DNA of 64,000 bases from Burkholderiales bacterium (GTDB lineage Bacteria > Pseudomonadota > Gammaproteobacteria > Burkholderiales > Ga0077523): positions 114,509 through 178,508 of the forward strand of contig JALHMS010000008.1 in the NCBI GenBank assembly GCA_022843925.1. Direction: 5' to 3'. Positions 18,906 through 27,864 of this stretch are shown here, piece by piece (position 1 is the first letter of the stretch; each line of letters starts with the position of its first letter). The notes below the pieces were generated by a model. That model was given only the letters and a program-made list of their open reading frames with translations, was not told where the DNA came from and searched no databases. Made by a program: the position numbers and the translations under genes.

Positions 18906-20050
18906 TGCGCCTCCGCAGGGCCATCCGCGCCGCGGGCATCGCATGCCTGGTGGCGGCCGTCGGAGCGCAGGCCGCCACGCCGCCCTTCGAGAGGCCGGTG
19001 CGACCGGTGGAACTGGAGGAACCCGAGCAGCGCGTGTGGAGCGAGGCCGAGGATGTCGATCTGACGCTCTCGCGCAGCGGCCAGCTCCTGCGCGACGAGG
19101 AGGTCGAGGCCTGGATCGCCGGCCTGATGCTGCGGCTCTTCCCGGATTTCGGCGCCGCGCTTCGGGTGCGCATCGTGCGCGATCCCGAGATGAACGCCTT
19201 CTGTCTCCCGAACGGCAGCATCTACATGAACCTGGGCATGCTCGCCCGTGTCCGCAATACGTCGCAGCTTGCGACCATCCTCGCCCACGAGGGTGTCCAC
19301 TTCACCCACCGCCACGGCTTCCAGCAGCGCAGTTCTCTCGTCACCACAGCGGGCTTCACGCAGGGGGCCGGCATCGCGGGCGGCCTCGTCGGCGCACTGC
19401 TCGGCAGCCTCGTCGGCATGTCGTCGATCCGCGGGTTCTCGCGCACGCACGAGCGCGAGGCCGATCGCGTGGGCTTCGGTCGCCTCCTCGCCGGCGGATT
19501 CGATCCGCGCGAGAGCGTCGCCGTCTTTCAGATGCTCACGGCCGAGTCCAAGGCGATGGGCCTGACCGACACGGTGTTCTTCGCGTCGCATCCGCAACTC
19601 GACGAGCGCATCAAGACCTTCCGCGAGCTGTCCGCGGTGGCAGGCCCGCCCACCCCGCCGGAGTCCGATGCCGCGTTGCGCGCCTTCCAGCCGCGGCTGC
19701 AGCGCGAGTGGATGGCCCTCGAGGCGTCGATGGGACAGGGCGGCCGTCTCGTGCACCAGCTCACGCGGCCGGACGCCGTCGACTTCTATCCGCCCGAGGC
19801 ACCCTACTACCTCGGCGAGGGCTATCGACTGCGCGGCGACGCCGCCGATCGCAACGCGATGATCGCGGCCTACGAGTCCGCCGTGCAGCGGGCGCCGACG
19901 TTCGCGCCGGCCCATGCCGCGTTGGGCGTCGTGCATTTCAAGGCGAAGGACTGTGCCAGGGCGGTACCGTACCTTCGAAGCTATCTCGATCTCGCCCCGG
20001 ACGGATCCCTCCGTTCCCACGTGGGCCGCATGCTGGAGAAGTGCCGATGA
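18902..20050 (+). CDS. Exported M48-family zinc metalloprotease with C-terminal TPR-like region
   Basis: 382 aa. Signal peptide AIRAAGIACLVAAVGAQAATP. The zinc site is LAHEGVHFTHRHGF (His129, Glu130, His133) and the third ligand is Glu186 in HEREADRVGF, the M48 signature. YLGEGYRLRGDAADRNAMIA and AHAALGVVHFKAKDCARAVP near the end look like one or two TPR units. The layout is like periplasmic BepA/LoiP-type quality-control proteases rather than membrane HtpX. It overlaps both neighbours by 4 bp, making a three-gene envelope operon. Confidence 0.85.
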   Translation: MMRLRRAIRAAGIACLVAAVGAQAATPPFERPVRPVELEEPEQRVWSEAEDVDLTLSRSGQLLRDEEVEAWIAGLMLRLFPDFGAALRVRIVRDPEMNAFCLPNGSIYMNLGMLARVRNTSQLATILAHEGVHFTHRHGFQQRSSLVTTAGFTQGAGIAGGLVGALLGSLVGMSSIRGFSRTHEREADRVGFGRLLAGGFDPRESVAVFQMLTAESKAMGLTDTVFFASHPQLDERIKTFRELSAVAGPPTPPESDAALRAFQPRLQREWMALEASMGQGGRLVHQLTRPDAVDFYPPEAPYYLGEGYRLRGDAADRNAMIAAYESAVQRAPTFAPAHAALGVVHFKAKDCARAVPYLRSYLDLAPDGSLRSHVGRMLEKCR

Positions 20051-20640
20051 GCCTCGAGCGCCCCCTGTGCGCCGTACGCGCTGTCCTGGTGATCGCGACG
20101 CTGGCGCTCGCCGGTTGCCAGACCGCCGCCTGGACCCGTGTCGAGACGCCCGACGCCATCGCCGTCAACAAGTCGAAGCGGACGTTCGTGCCGCCCGCGG
20201 GCTGGATCCGGTGGAACGGCGCGCCGAGCGGTGTCATCGTCACCCGCGACGGCACGCCGATCCAGTTCATCCGCGCGGCGGAGATGACTCACGATCAGGC
20301 GTTCCGGGCCATCAGGAAGACGAGCAATGCGGATCTGCTGCCCAACGAACTCGCCGAACTGCTGATCGCCGCGCGCAAGGCGATGCCCGGCATGTCGGGG
20401 CTGGCCGTGACGAGCAACGAACCCGCGACCTTCGGCGGTCTCGATGGCGTGCGGCTGGGACTGACGTATCGCGACGAGCGTGGTGCGTCGTTCGACCATC
20501 TCATGTACGCCGCTGCCGAGACCGACGGCGTGTTCATGATCGAGTACCACGCGCTCTCGAAGCACTACTTCGCCCGCGATCTCCCCGAGTTCGAGAAGGT
20601 GGTGGCGTCCGTCCGATCGGAGAGGAAGGCGAAGAAGTAG
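20047..20640 (+). CDS. Lipoprotein of unknown function
   Basis: 197 aa. The lipobox LALAGC (cleavage before the Cys at residue 25 or so) marks an outer- or inner-membrane lipoprotein. The mature part has WIRWNGAPSGVIVTRDGTPI, a long amphipathic middle (LLPNELAELLIAARKAMPGM) and GVRLGLTYRDERGASFDHLM, ending with a Lys-rich tail. No family is recognised. The start codon overlaps the M48 protease stop (ATGA), so it may be a substrate, partner or regulator of that protease. Confidence 0.75.
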   Translation: MSLERPLCAVRAVLVIATLALAGCQTAAWTRVETPDAIAVNKSKRTFVPPAGWIRWNGAPSGVIVTRDGTPIQFIRAAEMTHDQAFRAIRKTSNADLLPNELAELLIAARKAMPGMSGLAVTSNEPATFGGLDGVRLGLTYRDERGASFDHLMYAAAETDGVFMIEYHALSKHYFARDLPEFEKVVASVRSERKAKK

Positions 20641-20671
20641 CCAGCGAGGCGACGTCGAAGCGTGGCACGCC

Positions 20672-21634
20672 TCAGGGGCTCGGCGCCTGTCCTTCCGCTG
20701 CGGGATCCTCCCCGCTCACCACGGCGAGGAAGTTCATCACTTCCTGCCAGTCGGGCGCGCCTTCCCGGCCACCGGGACGGCTGCATTTGAGCGCGGCGGC
20801 GGCGGAGGCCAGGCAGAGCGCCTGTTCGATCCCGTAGCCCTTCCCGATGCACAGGGCGTAGGCCCCGTGGAAGACGTCGCCGGCGGCGAGCGTGTCGATG
20901 GCGCGCACCGGGAACGCCGGGAGACGCCGCACCGTCGCCGGGTCGGAAGCATCGACCCATGCGAGGCCGCGGGCCCCGAGCGTCGCCACCGCCACGCGGG
21001 CACCCGCCTCGACGGTGGTGCGCAGGGTCCGGTCGAGGTCGCTGCCCCCCATCACCTGTGCGCCGCGTTCGGAATACAGCACGTGGTCTGCCGTCGCGGC
21101 GAGTTCCACGAGGATCTCCCGCTCGGCGACGTCGGCGTCGAGGATCGCCGGGATCCTCGCCACGCGCGCCGCGCGCAGCGCCGCGAGGGCACCTTCGGGC
21201 CAGCGGACGTCGGCGAGCACGGCCTCGACGAGAGGAATCGACTCGAGACGCAGCCATGCCGGCGACGCCTGGAGGGCCGTGCCGCGATGCCCCACGACGA
21301 GGCGTTCCCCGCGCGCGTCGATCAGCACGGCGGACGTCGACGAGGTGGCATCGCGGAAGCGCCGCAGGCCCGCCACGTTCACCCCTTCCTCGCGCAGCTG
21401 TTCCTCGATGATGTCGGCGGCGCCGTCGGCACCGACCGGACCCCAGAAGAGCGCCTGTCCGCCCAGGCGCGCGATGGCGACGGCAGCGTTCGCCGCCATG
21501 CCGCCGCCGCTTTCGAAGTAGCGATGGGCGACGATCTTGGCGCTGTCGACCGGCCAGTGGTCGACCACGAAGACGCGATCCAGCGCGGCGTGCCCCACGC
21601 AGACGATGGTCGGAGCGGGCGAACCGGAGGCCAT
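20672..21634 (-). CDS. PfkB-family carbohydrate kinase
   Basis: 320 aa ribokinase-fold kinase. The N-terminal signature is VCVGHAALDRVFVVDHWPVD and GGGMAANAAVAIARLGG. The catalytic/anion-hole motif is IDTLAAGDVFHGAYALCIGKG near the C terminus, with Asp as general base. PfkB proteins phosphorylate sugars, nucleosides or related alcohols; ketohexokinase/ribokinase-like substrates are plausible, but none can be chosen. The start at 21634 gives the family-length N terminus; an in-frame upstream extension is low in similarity. Convergent with the lipoprotein gene, divergent from the dehydratase gene. Confidence 0.85.
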   Translation of the reverse strand: MASGSPAPTIVCVGHAALDRVFVVDHWPVDSAKIVAHRYFESGGGMAANAAVAIARLGGQALFWGPVGADGAADIIEEQLREEGVNVAGLRRFRDATSSTSAVLIDARGERLVVGHRGTALQASPAWLRLESIPLVEAVLADVRWPEGALAALRAARVARIPAILDADVAEREILVELAATADHVLYSERGAQVMGGSDLDRTLRTTVEAGARVAVATLGARGLAWVDASDPATVRRLPAFPVRAIDTLAAGDVFHGAYALCIGKGYGIEQALCLASAAAALKCSRPGGREGAPDWQEVMNFLAVVSGEDPAAEGQAPSP

Positions 21635-21902
21635 CAAGCGGGCACTCGCGAAGGACGGCGGGACGATGGCGGATGCGACGCCGGCGACGGCACCGGCGAG
21701 CACTCGTTTCGCCGGGCGATGGAAGGGTGCGGCAGCGGCATGCGGCTTCTCTACGACGTGGATGTCCCCGAGCATAGCGCGCGGAAGCCGTGCGGTCGCC
21801 GCCGGCGTGAACCGATGGCGCCGTCGTCCGGCATTCCGCGGCCCGCCGCGATGCTGCGATACTTCCGCGTCGAGACCCCAATGCCGGCATACCCCCATCG
21901 CC

Positions 21903-22895
21903 ATGGCCCTTCCCATCGAATTCGAGCACGTGCTGGCCGCTGCCGCCGATCTGGCGGGCGTGGCCCATCGCACCCCGGTCGTCACCTCCCGCGAGGCCGA
22001 CCGTCGCGCCGGGGCGCAGATCTTCTTCAAGTGCGAGAACCTGCAGCGCGCCGGCGCGTTCAAGTTCCGTGGCGCCTACCACGCCCTGGCCCGCTTCTCC
22101 CCGGACCAGCGCCGCGCGGGCGTCATCACCTTCTCGTCGGGCAATCATGCGCAGGCCGTCGCCCTCGCCGCCCGGCTGCTCGGCATGCCCGCGGTCATCG
22201 TGATGCCCTACGACGCGCCACCGATGAAGCTCGCCGCGACGCGGGGCTACGGAGCGGAGGTCGTCCAGTACGACCGCTACACCGAGGACCGCGAGGCCAT
22301 CGGCCGTGAGATTGCCGCGGCGCGGGGCATGACGCTCGTACCGCCCTACGACCACGCCCACGTGATGGCCGGGCAGGGGACTGCCGCACTGGAACTGATC
22401 GTGGATGCCGGTCCGCTCGATGCGCTGCTCGTGTGCGTCGGTGGCGGCGGTCTCGTCTCCGGATGTGCCACGGCCGCGAAGCACCTGCTGCCGGGTTGCC
22501 GCGTCATCGGCGTCGAACCGGCGGCCGGCAACGATGTCCAGCGCTCGCTCGCCGCGGGCCGCATCGTGCACATCGACGTCCCCGAAACCATCGCCGACGG
22601 CGCGCAGACCCAGCACGCCGGCGCGCTTACCTTCCCGGTCATGCAGGCACGGGTGGACGAGATCGCGACCGTCGACGATGCGGATCTCGTCGCGACCATG
22701 CGCTTCTTCTTCGAGCGGATGAAGCTGGTGGTGGAACCCACCGGATGCCTGGGCGCCGCGGTGGCACTGGCGGGGCGGGACGACCTGCGCGGCAGGCGCG
22801 TGGGCGTGATCCTGAGCGGGGGCAACATCGACGCCTCGCGCTTTTCGGGGCTCATCGCGGCCGCCGACCGCGAGGTGGTTTCCGCACCGGATTAG
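21903..22895 (+). CDS. PLP-dependent threonine/serine dehydratase-family enzyme
   Basis: 330 aa fold-type II PLP enzyme without a C-terminal ACT domain, so resembling catabolic threonine dehydratase, serine racemase or threo-3-hydroxyaspartate ammonia-lyase. The PLP Lys lies in RAGAFKFRGAYHAL, with SSGNHAQAVALAARL as substrate loop, the phosphate-binding CVGGGGLVSGC, and GVILSGGNIDASRF near the end. The start MALPIEFEHVL is the first Met compatible with the family N terminus. It deaminates hydroxy-amino acids to oxo acids. Confidence 0.86.
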   Translation: MALPIEFEHVLAAAADLAGVAHRTPVVTSREADRRAGAQIFFKCENLQRAGAFKFRGAYHALARFSPDQRRAGVITFSSGNHAQAVALAARLLGMPAVIVMPYDAPPMKLAATRGYGAEVVQYDRYTEDREAIGREIAAARGMTLVPPYDHAHVMAGQGTAALELIVDAGPLDALLVCVGGGGLVSGCATAAKHLLPGCRVIGVEPAAGNDVQRSLAAGRIVHIDVPETIADGAQTQHAGALTFPVMQARVDEIATVDDADLVATMRFFFERMKLVVEPTGCLGAAVALAGRDDLRGRRVGVILSGGNIDASRFSGLIAAADREVVSAPD

Positions 22896-22982
22896 ATATG
22901 GATCAAATGCCGGTTGTCCGGAGGTGTTTCACTTCCGCTGGGGGAATTCGGCATGCCGCCCCCTATTTCCGGAGACGACGCA

Positions 22983-23846
22983 ATGACACCCGTGGTACGA
23001 GCCTTCTTTCACGCCCCGACCTGGACACTCACCTACGTCGTCCATCACCCCGACACGCGCGACGCCGTGGTGATCGATGCCGTGCTCGACTACGACCCGG
23101 CCGCCTCGCGTCTGCACCCGAAGCCGGTCGATGACATCGCCGCCTATCTGCGAGAGACGGGTCTCGAGCTCCACTGGATCCTCGACACCCATGCGCATGC
23201 CGACCATTTCAGCGGCTCCCGCGCCCTGGCCGATCGCTTCCCCGGCACGCGGGTCGGCGTCGGCGAGCGCATCGTCGATGTCCAGCGGATGTTCGGGTCG
23301 GTCTTCAATCTCGGTTCCGATTTTCCGACCGACGGCCGGCAGTTCGACGCACTCCTGCCCGATGGCGCCGTCCTGGAGGCCGGGGCGCTGGCCGTGCGCG
23401 TGATCGCCACGCCGGGCCACACGCCGGCCTGCGTCTCCTACCTCATCGGCGATGCCCTCTTCACCGGCGACGCCCTCTTCATGCCCGACTACGGGGTGGG
23501 TCGCTGCGACTTCCCGTCCGGCAGCGCCGAAGTGCTGTACGACTCGATCGTGGACCGCATCTACACGTTGCCCGATGCGACCCGCGTCTTCGTCGGGCAC
23601 GACTATCAGCCCGGGGGGCGTGAGGTTCTCTGGGAGAGTTCGGTCGGCGAGGAGAAGCGGCAGAACGTCCAGTTGCGGGCCGCGACGTCGAAGGCGGAAT
23701 TCGTCGAGTTCCGCCGCGCGAGGGACCGTACCCTCGGGGCGCCCCGGCTGCTGTATCCGAGCGTGCAGTTCAACATCAATGGTGGGCGGATGCCGGCTGC
23801 GGAGAGCAACGGGACGACGTACCTGAAGATCCCCCTGCGCGCCTGA
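22983..23846 (+). CDS. MBL-fold hydrolase, ETHE1/persulfide-dioxygenase-like
   Basis: 287 aa metallo-beta-lactamase fold. The metal motif is DTHAHADHFSGSRALADRF, with later ligands in TPGHTPACVSYL, LFTGDALFMPDYG and VFVGHDYQPGG. The order and the C-terminal extension resemble ETHE1 persulfide dioxygenases and BLH proteins rather than glyoxalase II. The start at 22983 has GGAG 8 nt upstream. No rhodanese or sulfide:quinone reductase gene is adjacent. Its 3' end lies in a duplicated 29-bp segment shared with the convergent histidine kinase gene. Confidence 0.82.
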   Translation: MTPVVRAFFHAPTWTLTYVVHHPDTRDAVVIDAVLDYDPAASRLHPKPVDDIAAYLRETGLELHWILDTHAHADHFSGSRALADRFPGTRVGVGERIVDVQRMFGSVFNLGSDFPTDGRQFDALLPDGAVLEAGALAVRVIATPGHTPACVSYLIGDALFTGDALFMPDYGVGRCDFPSGSAEVLYDSIVDRIYTLPDATRVFVGHDYQPGGREVLWESSVGEEKRQNVQLRAATSKAEFVEFRRARDRTLGAPRLLYPSVQFNINGGRMPAAESNGTTYLKIPLRA

Positions 23847-23893
23847 GCGCGTCAGGTAGAAGGCGATCCCCCTGCGCGCCTGAGCGCGTCAGG
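23828..23893. repeat. 29-bp direct repeat at the convergent gene ends
   Basis: An identical 29-bp segment occurs at 23828-23856 and 23865-23893, 37 bp apart. The first copy includes the stop codon of the MBL-fold gene. The second contains the stop codon of the histidine kinase gene on the other strand. Each copy includes CGCCTGAGCGCGTCAGG, partly self-complementary. It looks like a recent local duplication of a gene end. Confidence 0.85.
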
Positions 23894-26594
23894 CGGAGGC
23901 GCTGGAGCGCGTGCTCGGCGCGGTGGCGTCCGGGGCTCCTTGGGGTGGCTCCACCGGAAGTCGTGCGGCGAGCCGGTCCAGCGCGTCCTGCAGCGTCCGG
24001 ATCGAGATGGGCTTCGCGAGATGGGCGTCCATCCCGGCCTCGAGGCAGCGCTCGCGGTCGCCGGGCAGGGCATCCGCCGTCAACGCGACGATCGGCAGAT
24101 GGCGTGCGCCGGTCGCAGCCTCCTCCGCGCGGATCCGGCGGGCGGCCTCCAGGCCGTCCATCACGGGCATGTGCACGTCCATCAGCACGGCGTCCCAGCG
24201 GTCGCCGGCGCCGGCGGCGGTCACGGCCTGCCGGCCGTCCTCCACCAGCGTGACCTCGTGACCCAGCCGGACGAGCATGCGTTCGATCAGGCGGCGATTG
24301 ACCGGGTTGTCCTCGGCCACCAGCAGGTGGAGCCGCCGTGCCGCCCGTGGGCGGGACGGCTCTGTGCGGAACGCTGCGAAGCGTCCGGTGGCGGTGGCGG
24401 TCAGCAGGGCCGCGATCCGTTCCGGATCCGCGGGGTGTGTGCAGACGATGCCCTGCCAGCCCGAGGGCAGCGCCGGCGTGGCGCCGGCCATCTGCTCCGC
24501 GGTGAGAATGACCACGGGGCCGGCGGGCTGAAGCGCGCGAACGCTCGGGTCGGTGAGTGCGGTTGCATCGACCAGCAGAGCGTCATCGCCGCGCGTGATC
24601 GCCGCGACGCGCCCTGGGCCGGCGTCCCAGTGGACCGCAACGCCCGCTGCCGCGAGTCCCCGGCGGAGCGCCTCGCGCCGGCGGGGGTTCGGATCGCAGA
24701 GCAGGGCGGACTTCACGATGGGTCGGGCGGCTGCGGGCGCCGCGTCCAACGCGAGCCGTGCATCGAACGAGAAGGTGCTGCCGACGCCGGCCACGCTCTC
24801 GACCTGCATGGTCCCGCCCATCAGCGTCACGATGCGCGCCGAGATCGCGAGTCCGAGGCCGGTGCCGCCGAAGCGCCGCGTGATCGACGTGTCGCCCTGG
24901 TAGAAGGCCTGGAAGAGCCCGTCGCGGGTTTCCGGCGACATGCCGATCCCGCTGTCCCGCACGGCGAAGCGCACGGTCGACGGCCCGTCGGCGTTCCCGG
25001 GCACGGGGTCTGCGGACAGTTCCACCTCGCCCTTGGCCGTGAACTTCACCGCGTTCGAGAGCAGGTTGAGGATCACCTGACGCAGGCGCTTCGGATCCCC
25101 GCGGAAGCGCGGCGGCAGCGACGGGTCGGCGCTCCAGATGAGCGCGAGCCCCTTGGCCTGCGCCGTGAGGGCCACGGTGTGGACGCTCTCCAGCATCAAG
25201 GCCCGCAGGTCGAACGCCACGTCGTCCAGCGGGAAGCGTCCGGCCTCCAGCTTCGAGAAATCGAGGATGTCGTCGACCACCGCCTGCAGCGCCTTGCCGC
25301 AGGACTGCGCCGTCTCGAGGTAGTGCCGCGTCTCCTCGTCGAGCGCGTTGCCGAGCGCCAGTTCGGTGTGGCCGAGAAACCCGTGGATCGGGGTCCGGAT
25401 CTCGTGGCTCATGTTCGCGAGGAACTCGCTCTTCGCCCGCGCGGCGTCGAGGGCGCGATCGCGGGCGTCGGTGATCGCGACGTTGGCCTGCTCCAGTTCG
25501 TGCTGATGCGCCTGCAGCGCCTCCGTGAGCCGCGACAGCGCGACGGTGCGTTGCCGCAGGAACATCGACAGGGCCGCGATACCCGCCGCAAGGATCGAGA
25601 GCAGGCCCCCGGCCACCGCCACCTTGGCGCCGTGGTCCCGCGTCGCCCGGCGATCGAAAGCGGGCGTCGACGTGATCTGCACGGACCATTGCCGGCCACC
25701 GATCGAGAAGGGCAGGGTGCGGACGAAGCGCTGACCGGCACCGTCGCCGGGGCGGGACGACCGGGCGCCGCTGTCGTACATCAAGGCATCGGGAATGTCC
25801 TCGGTGCCGTCGAACACCCGCACCCGGAAATCCGCCGAAGGGCCGCCCAGCGTCGCGTTGAGGAGGTCCTCGACCCGGAAGGCGCTTGCGACGTAGCCCT
25901 TCAGATCGCGGCGACGCGCGGCCTCGTCGGCCGGGACGCCGGTGCCCGAGTAGACGGGCACGTACATCAGGAAACCCGGCAGGGGCCGATCGTCGATCAC
26001 CAGCACGAGCCTGTGCGTGATCGTCGCCTCGCCCGTGTCGCGGGCGCGCTCCATCGCTTCGCGGCGGACCGGTTCCGAGGCCATGTCGAAGCCCAGCGCC
26101 CGCCGGTTGGCGTCGACGAAGGGTTCGACGAAGGCGATCGTGGTGACCGGGGGCACCTGGTCGCGCGTCCAGATGCGGAACTCCGGGTGCCCGAGCTGGC
26201 GCAGGCGGGCCTCGAAGCCGGCCACATCGTCCGCGGGCACCACCGGTGCCCAGAGGAACGTCTGCACGCCCGGGAAGCGCTTCTCGATCTCGAGGCCGCG
26301 GTGGTAGTTCGCCCACGCGGCTCGATCGATGGTGGTCCGGGCGAGCACGAGTCCCGCACCGCCGCGGAGGATCTGCGCGTAAGCATCCAACCGTTGGTCC
26401 AGCCGGATCGACACCTCCTGGGCGATGCCCTCGAAACTGGCCTCCCCCGAGCGGAGGGCCTGCTCGTGCACGAAGCGTGTGGCCAACGCCGTGCCGGCGA
26501 TGCCGAGGACGAACGCGATGGCGGCCACGACCCACGGTTGCCAGCGCCGGGTGGGCATGGCTTGCGGATCGACGGATGCGATGGGGGAAAGCAT
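23889..26594 (-). CDS. CHASE-domain hybrid histidine kinase with two receiver domains
   Basis: 901 aa inner-membrane sensor kinase. Order: TM segment (PWVVAAIAFVLGIAGTALAT), a periplasmic CHASE domain (YHRGLEIEKRFPGVQTFLWA, IAFVEPFVDANRRALGFDMA, GFLMYVPVYSG), a second TM segment, a short coiled coil, HisKA with phosphoacceptor His397 in NMSHEIRTPIHGF, and HATPase with NLLSNAVKF, DSGIGM and GTGLGLAIS. A degenerate receiver (ALLCDPNPRRREALRRGL) comes before a complete receiver with Asp806 in LMDVHMPVMDG and HLAKPI. No Hpt domain or cognate regulator gene is adjacent, so it is an orphan. The start is one of two close Met codons (26594 or 26603). Confidence 0.87.
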   Translation of the reverse strand: MLSPIASVDPQAMPTRRWQPWVVAAIAFVLGIAGTALATRFVHEQALRSGEASFEGIAQEVSIRLDQRLDAYAQILRGGAGLVLARTTIDRAAWANYHRGLEIEKRFPGVQTFLWAPVVPADDVAGFEARLRQLGHPEFRIWTRDQVPPVTTIAFVEPFVDANRRALGFDMASEPVRREAMERARDTGEATITHRLVLVIDDRPLPGFLMYVPVYSGTGVPADEAARRRDLKGYVASAFRVEDLLNATLGGPSADFRVRVFDGTEDIPDALMYDSGARSSRPGDGAGQRFVRTLPFSIGGRQWSVQITSTPAFDRRATRDHGAKVAVAGGLLSILAAGIAALSMFLRQRTVALSRLTEALQAHQHELEQANVAITDARDRALDAARAKSEFLANMSHEIRTPIHGFLGHTELALGNALDEETRHYLETAQSCGKALQAVVDDILDFSKLEAGRFPLDDVAFDLRALMLESVHTVALTAQAKGLALIWSADPSLPPRFRGDPKRLRQVILNLLSNAVKFTAKGEVELSADPVPGNADGPSTVRFAVRDSGIGMSPETRDGLFQAFYQGDTSITRRFGGTGLGLAISARIVTLMGGTMQVESVAGVGSTFSFDARLALDAAPAAARPIVKSALLCDPNPRRREALRRGLAAAGVAVHWDAGPGRVAAITRGDDALLVDATALTDPSVRALQPAGPVVILTAEQMAGATPALPSGWQGIVCTHPADPERIAALLTATATGRFAAFRTEPSRPRAARRLHLLVAEDNPVNRRLIERMLVRLGHEVTLVEDGRQAVTAAGAGDRWDAVLMDVHMPVMDGLEAARRIRAEEAATGARHLPIVALTADALPGDRERCLEAGMDAHLAKPISIRTLQDALDRLAARLPVEPPQGAPDATAPSTRSSASA

Positions 26595-26906
26595 GCACGC
26601 CATATCGGCGCCGTCATCGGCGACGTGAGGCTGCCGTGCAGGCCTCGGTGGTCTGCGGCCCCGGTCCGGATGCCGCCGCGCTGCGGTGCCGTTCCACAGC
26701 CCGTCCCGCACCTCTGGAGGGCGCGACGACCGCGGGGGCTGGTCAGGGGCAGGCGTCTGCCTGCCCGCGTACGCGCGGGGCTGGGGCGCTCGCGGTGAAG
26801 AACGGCACCGTGATTCCCCCGATCGTGGCGCGGACCGTCGCGTCGGTGCGGATCCGTCGTCGCGTGCCGGCGGGTGCGGACGGGCTCGCGATCGCGAAGA
26901 ACCGCG
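26595..26906. other. 312-bp spacer without recognised feature
   Basis: This spacer lies between the 5' end of the histidine kinase gene and the 3' end of a small exported-protein gene, both on the minus strand. I see no convincing coding frame, RNA or terminator. It probably carries the kinase promoter. Confidence 0.5.
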
Positions 26907-27338
26907 TCATTTCGACTGCTGCTGCCCGTAGTACGCGAACGGCGTGAAAGTACGCCGCCACCAGAGGTCCCGCTCGTACCGCACCTGATCGAGTGCGTAG
27001 AGCCGCTTCTGCGAAGGCGTGAGCGACGAGAGCGACGTCGGGCTCCGACGGTTCGGACCGCCGTTCGGCCCGCGTGCGCTTCCGCCATCGGCGGCGCTGC
27101 CTGCGCCGGTGACCGGCTGCTCGGAGACCGCACCGAGAAGATCGGTCTTCACACGGCTCTGCAGCGCGGGGTCGGACGTGCACTCCGAACCGAAGCGCAG
27201 GACGATTTCATTGCGGGCTGTCCGCTCGACGGTGCATCCGGCCTCGGCGCCCGCGGAGGCGAGGACACACGAGACGGCGATGGCGATGCTCCGGATCCTG
27301 TCCGGAAAGTGTGACCGGCGGGGAAGGCGATGTGCCAT
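26907..27338 (-). CDS. Small exported protein of unknown function
   Basis: 143 aa, not recognised. Signal peptide DRIRSIAIAVSCVLASAGAE. The mature protein has two Cys (AGCTVERTARNEIVLRFGSE and ECTSDP), then a Gly/Ser/Pro-rich low-complexity middle and a charged end (LTPSQKRLYALDQVRYERDL) finishing with an aromatic cluster and GQQQSK. The Met at 27338 is chosen because it directly precedes the signal peptide and has GGGAG upstream; the frame is open further upstream but that part is not protein-like. Confidence 0.6.
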   Translation of the reverse strand: MAHRLPRRSHFPDRIRSIAIAVSCVLASAGAEAGCTVERTARNEIVLRFGSECTSDPALQSRVKTDLLGAVSEQPVTGAGSAADGGSARGPNGGPNRRSPTSLSSLTPSQKRLYALDQVRYERDLWWRRTFTPFAYYGQQQSK

Positions 27339-27864
27339 GGGAACTCCCGTGAACGAGCCGATCGGTGATGCGGATGCGGCGGTGCGACCGGGGAGCGATG
27401 TTCTGCAAGGGGTGCCTGTCGGCACCATCCCGCGGCCCTGTGACGATGGGACGACTTCGGAGCAGTCCGTCGGCGCCGCGCGGCGCGGCCGGTGTCTGCG
27501 TCGGGACCGACAGGAAGCAGTCAGCGGACCCGGCGACACCCGCTGTCGGCAGGTTTCACACATCCGCCGGAGAACGAGTCTGGATGCGTTTTCCATGGGC
27601 AGCGTACGGTTGTCGGGTCCGTCGTGCCGGTGAGCATCAACGACGTGCGGCGGCAGAAGCCGTCCGGTTGCGGAGGTGGGACGTGCGTCACGCCACAACG
27701 TTGCGCGTCTCGCCGGCAGCCGCGGGTCGACGTCCCCGCTGCTGCCGGGTGATCGTCGTCCCGAGGGTCGCCTGGGCCATCGTCGCGACGGCCATCCAGG
27801 CTATTGCCGGGAGTCCGTTCCCGCGGTAGCTTGGGTTCGAAGCCGAACCCACCCGGAGATTCCG
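27339..27864. other. 526-bp spacer between divergent genes, nothing recognised
   Basis: Spacer between the small exported protein (minus) and a PEP-CTERM protein (plus). No frame with coding character on either strand, no tRNA or riboswitch pattern and no sigma54-type TGGCAC-N5-TTGC box. It presumably carries two promoters. Confidence 0.45.

Noticed and set aside
20672..22063. A 463-residue form of the PfkB kinase starting 143 codons upstream
   Set aside because: The extension has no kinase similarity and reads into the divergent promoter and the start of the dehydratase gene.
23940..26798. A 952-codon plus-strand open frame opposite the CHASE hybrid kinase
   Set aside because: Antisense to well-conserved kinase and receiver motifs; Arg/His/Gly-rich translation typical of a shadow frame in GC-rich DNA.
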